The notes below the pieces were generated by a model. That model was not told where the DNA came from, ran no database searches, and worked only from the letters and a program-made list of their open reading frames with translations. Below are positions 34,208 to 44,369 of a DNA stretch of 64,000 nucleotides, piece after piece; positions within the stretch are counted from its first letter, which is position 1, and every line of letters begins with the position of its first letter. Origin of the DNA: Thioclava atlantica (GTDB lineage: Bacteria > Pseudomonadota > Alphaproteobacteria > Rhodobacterales > Rhodobacteraceae); the NCBI RefSeq assembly GCF_000737065.1, contig NZ_AQRC01000003.1, forward strand, positions 62,001-126,000. The letters run 5' to 3'. The translations under genes and the position numbers were made by a program.

Positions 34208-36942
34208 TGCCCCAGCCTTTCCAGCAGCGCGGGCACATGGACCTGGTCGGATTTGTAGTTGCCGGTGAGCACATGCATGATCAGGTTCACCCCGAACCGG
34301 TTCGCGATCTCGCGTTGACGCTCGCCGGTGCGGCCGCGCCCGACCGGGAACATCGGCAGCCCGCGATCGTCGATCGCCCAGGCCTCGGCCCAGTCATTGC
34401 CCCCGATCACCACCGGGGTTACCCCGTCATTGAGGTTGCGAAACGGCATGCCCTCGGCACGCACCGCATCGGGCGGCGGTGCCTCGACCCAGATCGTGCC
34501 GTCATAGCGGCCGGGGAAATCCTGCAGCAGGTAGAAGGTGCGGGTGAGCACATGATCGGCGGGGATCGGCGCGAGCGGCGGGATGTCGAGCGGGGCGGCG
34601 AGCGCCTGCAAGCGTTTGCCCGCGGGCGTGGCCGTCCCGAAGCCCGAGACATCGGCATCGCGCGTGTCGAAGAGGATCATGCCGCCCCCGCGCAGATAGC
34701 GATTGAGCTTGGCATATTCGGTCGGCGAGGGTGCGGGCTGATCGGCGGTGATCGGCCAGTAGATGAAGGTATAGACGGCCAGATCGTCGTTCTGCAGGTC
34801 CACCATCATCGGGGTCGAGGGTTCGACCGTGGTACGGCGGTTGAGCACCTCCGAGAGCCCCTTGAGCCCCGCGATCGAGATCCGGTCCACCTCGGCATCG
34901 CCGGTGGGCATCGCGGCCAGCACCACATTCGAGGCGGCCTCGATCGCGCGGGCCTCGCTCATCTCCGCCCGCGCCTGCGGCGGCGCCAAACCGGCAAGCG
35001 CGAGCGCGGCCGCAAGGCTCGCCACCTTCACCGCGCGCGGCCCCCACAGCTTGCCCGACAGCGCGAGCGTGGCGAGGATGTCGAGCAGAAGCGCCCCGAG
35101 CGCCGCCCCCAGAAGCCACCCCTTGAACGGCATCTCGCGCTGTTCGGCGGCACCTTCGACGGGCACATTGGCGGGCCAGCTCGCAGGCTCCAGAGTCGCA
35201 TCGCGCGGCACCGCATTGAGAGCGACCGAGCGTTCCTCGGCGGTGTAGATCCCCGGGCGCAACTTCGGGCCGGGCAGGCCCTTCGCCAGCTCTTCGCCGG
35301 GCACGCCCGCAGCATCGCCGGCATCCTGCAACCGCCCGAAGCCGTCGAGCAGCTTCTGCGGCACCCAGGTCTGCCCGGCGAGATCGGCTACTTCGGGAAC
35401 CGCCGGGCGCGCCGAGACCGCGAGCCGTTCGAGCATCTGCGGGAACAGCACCGAGAGCGGCAGCGAGGACCATTCGGCATTCGCGCTGACATGGAACAGC
35501 ACGACCGCGCCCTGCCCCATCTTCGCGCGGGTCACGAGCGGCGTGCCATCGGTCAGCGCCGCGATCGTATGTTCGGCAAGATCGGGGGCGGGTTCGGCCA
35601 TGACCTGCGCCTTCACCGTCACGTCCCCGGGCACCTCGAGCCCCGCGAAGGGCGAGCCCTCGGGAAAGGGCGCGATGGCGCGCGGATCGCCCCAGCTCAT
35701 CGTCCCCCCGATCGAGCGGCCGCCCGCGCGCAGTCGCACCGGCAAGAGCGTGTCGGTTTCGAGATCGGCATTGGCCATGCGCGGCCCGGCGAAGCGGATC
35801 AGCAACCCGCCCTTCTCGACCCAGTCCTTGAGCTTCGCCTGTTCGGGCAGATCGGCCATGTCGGCGAGGATGATCACGTCGGGATCGGCCCCCAGCACGT
35901 CGGCGAGCGTGCCGTCGATGAGGTCGGCGCTCGGCGCGAGGGCCTGATGCAGGTAATGCGTGGGCGAGAGCAATTCGAGCCCTTCGCGGTCGCGCGCGCC
36001 CGACAGGATCGCGACCTTGCGCCGCTTCACCGCGTCGTCGGTCAGGCTCACCGCGCCGGCCGAGCGGATGCCGGTGATCTCGAAGCGGGTGATCCGGTTG
36101 CGCAGCTCGGGCGGCAGCTCGAAACGCAATTCAGCCTCGGTCTTGCCGCCGAAATCGAGCGGCAGGCGGGCCAGTTCGCGCTCCACCCCGGCCGGATCGC
36201 GCCCGATCGCGGCGACCTCGCGCGGGGTGGAGAGCACACTGGAGGCGCGCGCGGGCAATATCAGCGCCCCGTCCTCCACCCGCGCCGCACCGAGCGCCAG
36301 AACCGGAAGCTGGGGCTGCCAGACCTTCACCGGGCCATGACCTTCGAGCGCCGCGAGAAGCCCAGCGCGCCCGTCCCGCGCCAGACCGTCCGACAGCCAA
36401 AGCGTCTCGAAACTCCCCGACGGCAGGTTCGCGCTGTCGAAGCCCTGCGGCGCCCAAGGCTGCGGCTTCAGGCCCGGCAGGCTCTGGATCAGCGCCGCAG
36501 GGTCACTGAAGCTGACCTGGGTGGGCGGCGGGTCGGAGAGCGAGATCACCGCGGCCGGGCGCCCCGCCTGCTGCGCCTCCTTCAGGGCCGAAGTCATCCG
36601 CTCGAGCCGGCGCGGCCAGTCGCGCGCCGAGGCCCAGCTCCCGTCGGCGATGATCAGGAGCGGCCCGGAACCCGGCTCCGCGCGCTGCGGGTTCAGGACC
36701 GGTCCGGCGAAACCGATGATCGCGGCCGCCAGCGCGAGCAGCCGCAGCGCGAGAAGCCACCACGGTGTGCGCGCGGCCTCGACCTCTTCATCCTTGAGCC
36801 CTAGGAGCAGCGCGACGCCGGGGAAGCGGCGGCGGATCGGGGCGGGCGGCACCGCGCGCAGGATCAGCCAAAGGATCGGCAACGCGCCGAGCCCCAGCAA
36901 GAGCCAGGGCGCGGTGAAACCGACGGGGCCGAGCATCCACAT
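34204..36942 (-). CDS. BatA-like N-terminus plus DUF4159 membrane protein
   Basis: A 912-residue protein. The N-terminus (GFTAPWLLLGLGALPILWLIL, then PPAPIRRRFPGVALL) is the BatA double-helix domain. A VWA-like region with DGSWASA follows, then further membrane segments near residues 630-680. The C-terminal DUF4159 domain has YTFIYWPITADQ, LNRYLRGGGMILFDTRD and the HVLTRTFYLL block. The start ATG 36942 shares a base with the DUF58 stop (TGATG); a longer frame to 36975 exists but lies within DUF58. Function unknown; the family always travels with MoxR and DUF58. Confidence 0.82.
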   Translation of the reverse strand: MWMLGPVGFTAPWLLLGLGALPILWLILRAVPPAPIRRRFPGVALLLGLKDEEVEAARTPWWLLALRLLALAAAIIGFAGPVLNPQRAEPGSGPLLIIADGSWASARDWPRRLERMTSALKEAQQAGRPAAVISLSDPPPTQVSFSDPAALIQSLPGLKPQPWAPQGFDSANLPSGSFETLWLSDGLARDGRAGLLAALEGHGPVKVWQPQLPVLALGAARVEDGALILPARASSVLSTPREVAAIGRDPAGVERELARLPLDFGGKTEAELRFELPPELRNRITRFEITGIRSAGAVSLTDDAVKRRKVAILSGARDREGLELLSPTHYLHQALAPSADLIDGTLADVLGADPDVIILADMADLPEQAKLKDWVEKGGLLIRFAGPRMANADLETDTLLPVRLRAGGRSIGGTMSWGDPRAIAPFPEGSPFAGLEVPGDVTVKAQVMAEPAPDLAEHTIAALTDGTPLVTRAKMGQGAVVLFHVSANAEWSSLPLSVLFPQMLERLAVSARPAVPEVADLAGQTWVPQKLLDGFGRLQDAGDAAGVPGEELAKGLPGPKLRPGIYTAEERSVALNAVPRDATLEPASWPANVPVEGAAEQREMPFKGWLLGAALGALLLDILATLALSGKLWGPRAVKVASLAAALALAGLAPPQARAEMSEARAIEAASNVVLAAMPTGDAEVDRISIAGLKGLSEVLNRRTTVEPSTPMMVDLQNDDLAVYTFIYWPITADQPAPSPTEYAKLNRYLRGGGMILFDTRDADVSGFGTATPAGKRLQALAAPLDIPPLAPIPADHVLTRTFYLLQDFPGRYDGTIWVEAPPPDAVRAEGMPFRNLNDGVTPVVIGGNDWAEAWAIDDRGLPMFPVGRGRTGERQREIANRFGVNLIMHVLTGNYKSDQVHVPALLERLGQ

Positions 36943-37846
36943 CAGCGCCCCCTCTCCAGCGCGGAATAAAGCCATAGAAGCGCGGCCTGCGCCGGGTCGC
37001 CCGTGTGATGGGTCGAGAATTGCCAGCCGGCATTGCGCGCCATCGTGGCGAGCCGGTCCCGTCGCTCGGCCAGGCGTTCCAGATAGCGGCCGCGCAGATC
37101 GCCCGCCTTGCGGGTTTCATGCACGAGCCCGCCCGCCATCGACTGGAAGATCGTCCGGCCGTCATAGGGAAAGGCCTCTTCGTCGGGGTCGAGCACCTGC
37201 ATCATCACGCCCTGCACCCCGCGATCGGCGAGCTGGCCGAGCGCAATTTCCAGCGCGCCGAGATCGCCGAGGAAATCCGACAGGAAGACCGCGCGCGCCT
37301 GCGCCGAGATACCCGCGGTTTGCGGCACACCGTAATCCTGCCCGCTCTCGTCGCGTGACAGAAGCCCCGCCAGGGTCATCAATTGCGCGCGTCCGGGACG
37401 GGGCGGGGCCATCATGCCCGTCAACCCGACCCGTTCGCCGCCCCGGACCATCAGCACCGCGAGCGCAAGCGCCAGAAGCCGGGCGCGTTCGGATTTCGTC
37501 GCCCGTGCGTCGCGTCCGCTCTCGGCCCCGGTGAAGCTCATCGAGGCCGCGTCATCGACCCACAGATGCACCGATTGGGCAAGCTGCCACTCGCGTTCGC
37601 GCACATATTGGCTGTCCGAGCGCGCCGAGCGGCGCCAATCGACGAAGCGCAGTTCGTCGCCCGCATGGGCGGGGCGATATTGCCAGAATTCTTCCCCCGT
37701 GCCCGCGCGTCTGCGGCCATGCGCGCCCATCTGCACCGTCGCGGCCAGATGTTCGGCGGCCACGAGGAGGGGCGGCAGCGCCGAGGCGGCGAACTCGGCC
37801 TCGCGCCGCAGCCCCAACGCGCGCGTCGGGTTATCGGGCAGCGCGG

Positions 37847-37850
<4 letters not shown>
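36942..37850 (-). CDS. DUF58 domain protein
   Basis: A 302-residue DUF58/VWA-like protein. The characteristic GEEFWQYRPAHAGDELRFVDWRRSARS block, cut here to its key parts EFWQYR and RFVDWRRSA, is present, followed by a degenerate MIDAS-like VDDAASM. DUF58 proteins are soluble partners of MoxR ATPases and are thought to help assemble or activate membrane or periplasmic enzyme complexes. It overlaps moxR by 4 bp upstream and the DUF4159 gene by one base downstream. Confidence 0.9.
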
Positions 37851-38863
<1,013 letters not shown>

Positions 38864-38936
38864 GACAATCTCCCTGTCGTTCCCTATTCTCTCCAGCAAA
38901 GCAGATTACCGCGTTTCAACCAACGGCAAAGATCAG

Positions 38937-39530
38937 ATGACGGATCACAAAGCGACCCCGCCGACACCTTCCCCCACGGCAGAAGGACTGGCCGATGCCG
39001 CGCGCAAGGCCACCCGGAAAGGGCCCCCGCCGGTCCATCTGTGGAATCCCCCCTTCTGCGGCGATCTCGACATGGAAATCCGCCGCGACGGCACCTGGTT
39101 CTATCTCGGAACGCCCATCGGGCGGGCGCCTCTGGTCCGGCTTTTCGCCTCGATCCTCAAGCTGGAGGACGGCAAGTATTTCCTCGTCACGCCGGTCGAG
39201 AAGGTCGGCATCCGGGTCGAGGATGCGCCCTTCATCGCGGTGGATTTCGAAGCGACGGGCAGCGGCGACGCGCAGACGATTCGCTTCGTGACGAATGTCG
39301 GCGACGAGGTCACCGCCGATGCCGATCACGCGATCCGGGTCGAGCATTCACCCGAGGGCGAGCCCCGCCCCTATCTCCATGCGCGCCGCGGGCTGGAGGC
39401 GCTGATCGACCGCAAGAGCTTCTACCGGCTCGTCGATCTCGCGGTCACCCGCGCCCATGAAGGGCAGGACTGGCTGGGCGTGATCTCGGCAGGCAGTTTC
39501 TTCCCGATCCTGCCTGCCGCCGAACTTTGA
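38937..39530 (+). CDS. DUF1285 protein
   Basis: A 197-residue DUF1285 protein, a small two-domain soluble family. The conserved LWNPPFCGDLDMEI, RDGTWFYLGTPIGR and LVTPVEKVGIRVEDAPF segments are recognisable. The function is not established; structures of relatives suggest a ligand-binding role. The start at 38937 has a poor ribosome site; the frame stays open further upstream, but there it is antisense to moxR. It is divergent from moxR, with 73 bp between the starts. Confidence 0.87.
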   Translation: MTDHKATPPTPSPTAEGLADAARKATRKGPPPVHLWNPPFCGDLDMEIRRDGTWFYLGTPIGRAPLVRLFASILKLEDGKYFLVTPVEKVGIRVEDAPFIAVDFEATGSGDAQTIRFVTNVGDEVTADADHAIRVEHSPEGEPRPYLHARRGLEALIDRKSFYRLVDLAVTRAHEGQDWLGVISAGSFFPILPAAEL

Positions 39531-39546
39531 GACGATCAACCCGCGC

Positions 39547-40458
39547 TCAATGCGCGGGCTGATCGGCGCATCCCAGACCCGGACGCTCGGGCTCGAGGGT
39601 GGCGTGGTGGATCTCGAAACGGTCCGCGAGCATGTGTTTCGCGCGCGAAATCACCGGCGCGTAGTCATGCCCCTCCGCGAGCACCAGATGCGCCTCCACC
39701 GAAACCCGGCGTTCGTCGATCTGCCACAGGTGGACGTGATGGACGCTCTCCACCCCGTCGATTTCACCCAGGGCCTGCGAGACCTCGTTGCGATCGGATT
39801 CGGGCGGTGCACCGAGCATCAGGATGCGCAGGACCGGCTTCAGGTCGGACAGGACATGCCAGAGGATGAAGACCGAGATCCCGACCGTCAGCACCGGATC
39901 GACCAGGCGCCAGTCATAGAGCAGGATCAGGACGCCGCCCACGATCACCGCGACCGAGGCCCCGGCATCGGCGAGATTGTGCAGGAAGGCCGCCCGGATG
40001 TTGAGCGAATGCTTCGAGAGCGCGAAGGTCAGCGCCGCGGTGGCCAGGTCGACCACCAGCGCGAGCGAGGCCAGCCAGACCACGATCCAGCCATCCACCT
40101 GCGGCGGCGAGATGATCCGACCCACGGCCTCGAAAACGAGCCAGACCGAGATCAGGATCAGCGCGATATAGTTGACGAAAGCGGCGAGCACCTCGGCGCG
40201 CGACCAGCCGAAGCTCATCGCGGCATCCGCGCCGCGCCGCGCCAGCCGGCGCGCCCCGAAAGCCAGCACGAGCGCCGCGGCATCGGAGAAATTATGCACC
40301 CCGTCGGCCACGAGCGCCATCGAGCCGGCGATCCAGCCGCCGAAGACCTGGGCGAAGGTGAGAACGACGTTCACCACTACCGCGAAGAGAACCCGCCGAT
40401 CGCCCACATCATCGTTCAGGTGATGGTGGTGGTGATGATGATGGTGGTCATGTGGCAT
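39547..40458 (-). CDS. Cation diffusion facilitator, zinc/cobalt exporter (CzcD/ZitB-like)
   Basis: A 303-residue CDF transporter with six helices. The paired metal sites are in DGVHNFSD (helix 2) and HNLADAG (helix 5), the usual HxxxD pattern of zinc exporters, and a C-terminal cytoplasmic domain has VHHVHLWQI. The N-terminus has nine consecutive histidines after MPHDH, a probable metal-capture tail encoded by a CAC/CAT tract at 40408-40455. It exports Zn(II) and perhaps Co or Cd. It is convergent with the DUF1285 gene. Confidence 0.92.
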   Translation of the reverse strand: MPHDHHHHHHHHHLNDDVGDRRVLFAVVVNVVLTFAQVFGGWIAGSMALVADGVHNFSDAAALVLAFGARRLARRGADAAMSFGWSRAEVLAAFVNYIALILISVWLVFEAVGRIISPPQVDGWIVVWLASLALVVDLATAALTFALSKHSLNIRAAFLHNLADAGASVAVIVGGVLILLYDWRLVDPVLTVGISVFILWHVLSDLKPVLRILMLGAPPESDRNEVSQALGEIDGVESVHHVHLWQIDERRVSVEAHLVLAEGHDYAPVISRAKHMLADRFEIHHATLEPERPGLGCADQPAH

Positions 40459-40648
40459 TCCGGCCCGCGCCTTTCCTGTTGCCTCGCGCCCGCTTGGGCG
40501 GGGTGAATCTCATTGCTCCTGCGCCGCAAGGTCAATGCGGCTCGGCGCCCGCTCATTGCCGCACCGATACACAGAAGGTTGTGCGTTGTCAGAGCAAGGC
40601 AAGTTCACCAAACTGCGAGCAACCGTGACCGCCAGCAAAGACACGCCC

Positions 40649-40876
40649 ATGATCCCTGCCCGCTATGCCCATCTCGTCTTCAGTTTCTTTCTGTCCTGCA
40701 TCATGTCCCTGCTCGTCTCCGGCATCGCGACCTTGCGGCTGACGGGACTGAGCGCAGATTTCCACGTGCTCTGGGTTTCGGCCTGGCTGTCGAGCTGGAT
40801 GTTCTCCTACCCGGCGGTGCTGCTCGTCGCCCCGATTGCCCGCCGCGCCACCGCGAAGGTGACGCGGGCGGACTGA
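40649..40876 (+). CDS. DUF2798 small membrane protein
   Basis: A 75-residue protein with two hydrophobic helices (LVFSFFLSCIMSLLVSGI and SSWMFSYPAVLLVAPIA), matching DUF2798, a family of two-helix membrane proteins of unknown function. ATG 40649 is used; a TTG at about 40578, with an AGAAGG upstream, would add 24 residues and is also possible. It ends 3 bp before the convergent polA stop. Confidence 0.75.
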   Translation: MIPARYAHLVFSFFLSCIMSLLVSGIATLRLTGLSADFHVLWVSAWLSSWMFSYPAVLLVAPIARRATAKVTRAD

Positions 40877-40879
40877 GGC

Positions 40880-43720
40880 TCAGTGCGCGGCAGCCCAGCT
40901 CGCGCCCTGCCCCGCATCGACCACGAGCGGCACCGAGAGTTTCACCGACGGCTCCGCCGACCCTTCCATCGTCGCGCGCGCCGCGTCGATCAGCTTGTCG
41001 ACCGCTTTCTCCTCGACCTCGAAGATCAGTTCGTCATGGACCTGCAGCAGCATCGTCGCGGGCAGCCCCTCGATCGCCGCGGGCATCCGCACCATGGCGC
41101 GGCGGATGATATCGGCCGCCGCCCCCTGGATCGGCGCGTTGATCGCGGCGCGTTTGGCAAAGCCCGCGGCCGGCCCTTTCGAGACAATATCGGGCGTGTG
41201 GATCTTGCGGCCAAACAGGGTCTGGACGAATTTGTGCTCCTTCGCGAAGGCCACCGTGTCGTCCATGTATTTCCGGATGCCGGGGAAGCGCTCGAAATAG
41301 CGGTCGATGAAGCCCTGCGCCTCGGCGCGCGGAATGCGCAGGTTGCGCGCAAGCCCGAAGCCCGAAATGCCGTAGATCACCCCGAAATTGATCGCCTTGG
41401 CCTGACGCCGGATCTCGGGCGTCATCTTCTCGAGCGGCACGTCGAACATCTCGGACGCGGTGGCCGCGTGAATGTCCAGCCCCTCCTTGAAGGCCTCGCG
41501 CATCTCCGGAAGGTCGGCCACATGGGCCAGGATACGCAATTCGATCTGGCTGTAATCGAGCGAGACGATCTTCATCCCCGGCCCGGCCACGAAGGCCTCG
41601 CGGATGCGGCGGCCCTCCTCCGAGCGCACGGGGATGTTTTGCAGGTTCGGATCGGTCGAGGCGAGGCGACCCGTGTTCGCGCCCGAGATGACGTAAGAGG
41701 TATGCACCCGGCCGGTCTCGGCGTTCACATGGGTTTGCAGCGCATCCGTATAGGTCGATTTCAGCTTCGAGATCTGCCGCCAGTCGAGCACGCGCGCGGC
41801 CAGTTTCGCAGCCTCGGGATTGGTGTCCTCCATCGTGGTCACGTCTTCAAGAACGTCCGCCCCGGTCCCGTAGGCTCCGGTCTTGCCCTTCTTGCCGCCC
41901 TCGACGCCCATCTGGTCGAAAAGGATCTCGCCCAGCTGCTTGGGTGAGCCGACATTGAAGGGTTGGCCCGCGATCTTGCCGATCTCGTCCTCGAGCTGCG
42001 CCATCTTCTGCGCGAAGGCGTTGGACATGCGCGAGAGCACCGCAGTCTCGACCTTCACGCCGGCCATCTCCATATCGGCCAGTACCGGCACCAGCGGACG
42101 CTCGAGCGTCTCATAGACGGTCGTGACCTGCTCGCGATGCAGGCGCGGCTTGAACATCTGCCACAGCCGCAAGGTGATATCGGCATCCTCGGCGGCGTAG
42201 CGCGTGGCCTTCGCGATATCGACCTTGTCGAAGGTGATCTGGCTCTTGCCCGACCCGATCAGCTCCTTGATCGGGATCGGCTGGTGGTTGAGATAGCGGT
42301 CCGAAAGCGCATCCATGCCGTGGCCGTGCAGCCCGGAAAACATCGCGTAGCTCATCAGCATCGTGTCGTCGATCGGGGCCACGCGGATACCGTGACGGGC
42401 GAAGATCTTGAAATCGTATTTCATGTTCTGCCCGATCTTGAGGATCGCGTCGTCCTCCAGAACGGGTTTGAGCAGGCTCAGCGCCTCCTCGAGATCCATC
42501 TGCCCTTCGACGCGTTCGGCGCCCCCGAACAGATCGCCCTCGCCGCTCGTATGCCCGAGCGGGATGTAAGCCGCCTTGCCCGGTTCGATGGACAGCGACA
42601 CGCCCACGAACTCCGCCTTCATCTCATCGAGCGAGGTGGTCTCGGTATCGACCGCGACCCAGCCCTTGGCGCGGGCCTCGTCGAGCCATTTCGCGAGTTC
42701 CTCGGCATCGCGGATGCAGACATAGCTGTCGGGATCGAAGGGAACCTGCTCCGTTTCAGGCTCCGGCTCTTTCGTTGCCGAGGAAGAGGAGGCCGCCGGG
42801 GCGGCGACGGTTTCGATCACCGGCGGCGGCTCGACGCCGAATTTCTCGGCGACGCGGCGGGTGAGCGTGCGGAATTCCATCTGGTTGAGGAACTCCATGA
42901 GCTGCTCGGGCTCGGGCTCGCGCAGTTCCAGATCGTCGAGAGTGAATTCGAGGGGCGTCTGCTCGTCCAGCGTCACCAACTGTTTCGACAGCCGGATCTG
43001 GTCGGCCTTCTCGATCAGGGTCTGGCGGCGCTTGGGCTGTTTGATTTCCCCGGCCCGTGCCAGCAGGGTTTCCAGATCGCCGTATTCGTTGATCAGAAGC
43101 GCCGCCGTCTTCACCCCGATCCCGGGCGCACCGGGAATGTTGTCGACCGAGTCGCCCGCAAGCGCCTGCACGTCGATCACGCGTTCCGGGCCGACGCCGA
43201 ATTTCGCCTCGACCTCCTCGGGGCCGATCGCGCGGTTCTTCATCGCGTCGAACATCTCGACGCCGCCGCCCACGAGCTGCATCAGATCCTTGTCCGAGGA
43301 GATGATGGTCACGCGCCCGCCCGCCTCGCGCGCTTGCCGCGCAAGCGTCGCGATGATGTCGTCGGCCTCGTAACCGGCCATTTCCTCGCAGGCGATGTTG
43401 AAGGCCTTGGTCGCCTCGCGGGTGAGCGGGATCTGCGGGCGCAGCTCCTCGGGCATCTCCTCGCGATTGGCCTTGTAGAGATCGTAGAGATCGTTGCGGA
43501 AGGTATGGCTGCCCTTGTCGAAGATCACCGCCGCATGGGTCGGCGCGTCCGAGCCCTTGGCGTCCTCGATATATTTCCACAGCATGTTGCAGAAACCCGA
43601 GACGGCGCCGATCGGCAAGCCGTCGGATTTGCGCGTCAGCGGCGGCAGCGCGTGATAGGCGCGGAAAATGAAGGCCGAGCCGTCGATGAGATGCAGGTGA
43701 CAGCCTTTGCCGAATGCCAT
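40880..43720 (-). CDS. polA: DNA polymerase I
   Basis: A 946-residue PolA with three domains. The 5'-3' exonuclease (1 to about 290) includes SSDKDLMQL and GIGVKTAALLINEYG. A 3'-5' exonuclease (about 330-530) keeps its acidic residues (VAVDTETTSL), so proofreading is probably active. The polymerase (about 540-946) has DYSQIELRILAH (motif A), the O-helix RRQAKAINFGVIYG and LQVHDELIFEV (motif C). A Gln/Pro/Ala/Ser-rich linker lies at about 295-325. The role is Okazaki fragment maturation and repair. It is transcribed alone. Confidence 0.96.
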   Translation of the reverse strand: MAFGKGCHLHLIDGSAFIFRAYHALPPLTRKSDGLPIGAVSGFCNMLWKYIEDAKGSDAPTHAAVIFDKGSHTFRNDLYDLYKANREEMPEELRPQIPLTREATKAFNIACEEMAGYEADDIIATLARQAREAGGRVTIISSDKDLMQLVGGGVEMFDAMKNRAIGPEEVEAKFGVGPERVIDVQALAGDSVDNIPGAPGIGVKTAALLINEYGDLETLLARAGEIKQPKRRQTLIEKADQIRLSKQLVTLDEQTPLEFTLDDLELREPEPEQLMEFLNQMEFRTLTRRVAEKFGVEPPPVIETVAAPAASSSSATKEPEPETEQVPFDPDSYVCIRDAEELAKWLDEARAKGWVAVDTETTSLDEMKAEFVGVSLSIEPGKAAYIPLGHTSGEGDLFGGAERVEGQMDLEEALSLLKPVLEDDAILKIGQNMKYDFKIFARHGIRVAPIDDTMLMSYAMFSGLHGHGMDALSDRYLNHQPIPIKELIGSGKSQITFDKVDIAKATRYAAEDADITLRLWQMFKPRLHREQVTTVYETLERPLVPVLADMEMAGVKVETAVLSRMSNAFAQKMAQLEDEIGKIAGQPFNVGSPKQLGEILFDQMGVEGGKKGKTGAYGTGADVLEDVTTMEDTNPEAAKLAARVLDWRQISKLKSTYTDALQTHVNAETGRVHTSYVISGANTGRLASTDPNLQNIPVRSEEGRRIREAFVAGPGMKIVSLDYSQIELRILAHVADLPEMREAFKEGLDIHAATASEMFDVPLEKMTPEIRRQAKAINFGVIYGISGFGLARNLRIPRAEAQGFIDRYFERFPGIRKYMDDTVAFAKEHKFVQTLFGRKIHTPDIVSKGPAAGFAKRAAINAPIQGAAADIIRRAMVRMPAAIEGLPATMLLQVHDELIFEVEEKAVDKLIDAARATMEGSAEPSVKLSVPLVVDAGQGASWAAAH

Positions 43721-43868
43721 GTGGAAAGCCTCCTTCGCGTTGGGCCCGGTTGTGCCACAGGGGGGTGCGGAGGGGAAGAGCGTCGAAGCGGAGAGCCGGG
43801 CCCGCCGCCTTCGCCCTTGCCAAAGGCACGGATATCTCCCATCTCCCCTTCAATCTCCAAGGAGCGCA

Positions 43869-44048
43869 ATGATGGACTATTCCAAGATGGGTGGCGCACG
43901 TTCGCCGAAGAACACCCCGAAACATGCCGAGCACAACGCCTATGGCAGCGAGAAGACGCCCTATGGCAAGAAGGACCCCAAGGCCGAGCTGCTCGCACGG
44001 ATGAAGGCCGCCGCCGGGAAGACGGCGGAAACGAAAAAGGGCGGCTGA
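43869..44048 (+). CDS. Small basic protein of unknown function, 59 residues
   Basis: The frame from ATG 43869 (or ATG 43872, spaced better from AAGGAG at 43859-43864) encodes MDYSKMGGARSPKN and a lysine-rich tail ending KKGG, 58-59 residues. It is hydrophilic and probably disordered, of a kind common in Rhodobacterales. Its last codons and stop lie inside a terminator hairpin, the TGA being in the loop. Function unknown. Confidence 0.72.
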   Translation: MMDYSKMGGARSPKNTPKHAEHNAYGSEKTPYGKKDPKAELLARMKAAAGKTAETKKGG

Positions 44049-44063
44049 ACGCCGCCCTTCTTT
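44037..44063. terminator. Bidirectional terminator overlapping a gene end
   Basis: AAGGGCGGC (44037-44045), loop TGAAC, GCCGCCCTT (44051-44059), then CTTTC. On the minus strand the same stem is followed by TTTCGTTT. It can end both the small gene on the plus strand and the zinc-finger gene on the minus strand. The loop contains the TGA stop of the small gene. Confidence 0.85.
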
Positions 44064-44080
44064 CGTGAAGCCCTCAGGGC

Positions 44081-44287
44081 TCAGTGATCGTCATGCGCGT
44101 GGTCGCGGTCGATCACGTATTTCTTGTCGCAATAGGGGCATTCGACGAAACCGGTATCACGCGGGATCGACAGCCAGACCCGCGGATGGCCCAGAGCGCC
44201 TTCGCCCCCGTCGCAGGCGACCTTCCAATGGGTGACGATCTCGGTTTCCGGCGCGTCGGGCGCCTGGGTCGAAGAGGTGGCAGTCAT
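44081..44287 (-). CDS. CHCC zinc-finger protein (NDUFS6-like)
   Basis: A 68-residue protein with the CHCC zinc-finger pattern: Cys in VACDGGEG, His in LGHPRVWL, and CPYC near the C-terminus. This is the domain of NDUFS6, a complex I accessory subunit kept in Alphaproteobacteria and mitochondria. It probably attaches to, or helps assemble, NADH dehydrogenase near the Q-module. The C-terminus is histidine/aspartate rich (DRDHAHDDH). The start at 44287 has GGAG 5 bases upstream. The nuo operon is not in this window. Confidence 0.82.
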   Translation of the reverse strand: MTATSSTQAPDAPETEIVTHWKVACDGGEGALGHPRVWLSIPRDTGFVECPYCDKKYVIDRDHAHDDH

Positions 44288-44369
44288 TGTCGCTCCGTCT
44301 ATATAAGGGCACGAGACGCCGTGCCCGAGATCCGGGCGCCATTCTAGCAATCGCGAAAGGCGGGGCAAG

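Noticed and set aside
34207-36804. 865-codon frame on the plus strand
   Set aside because: Antisense to the DUF4159 gene, with no domain.
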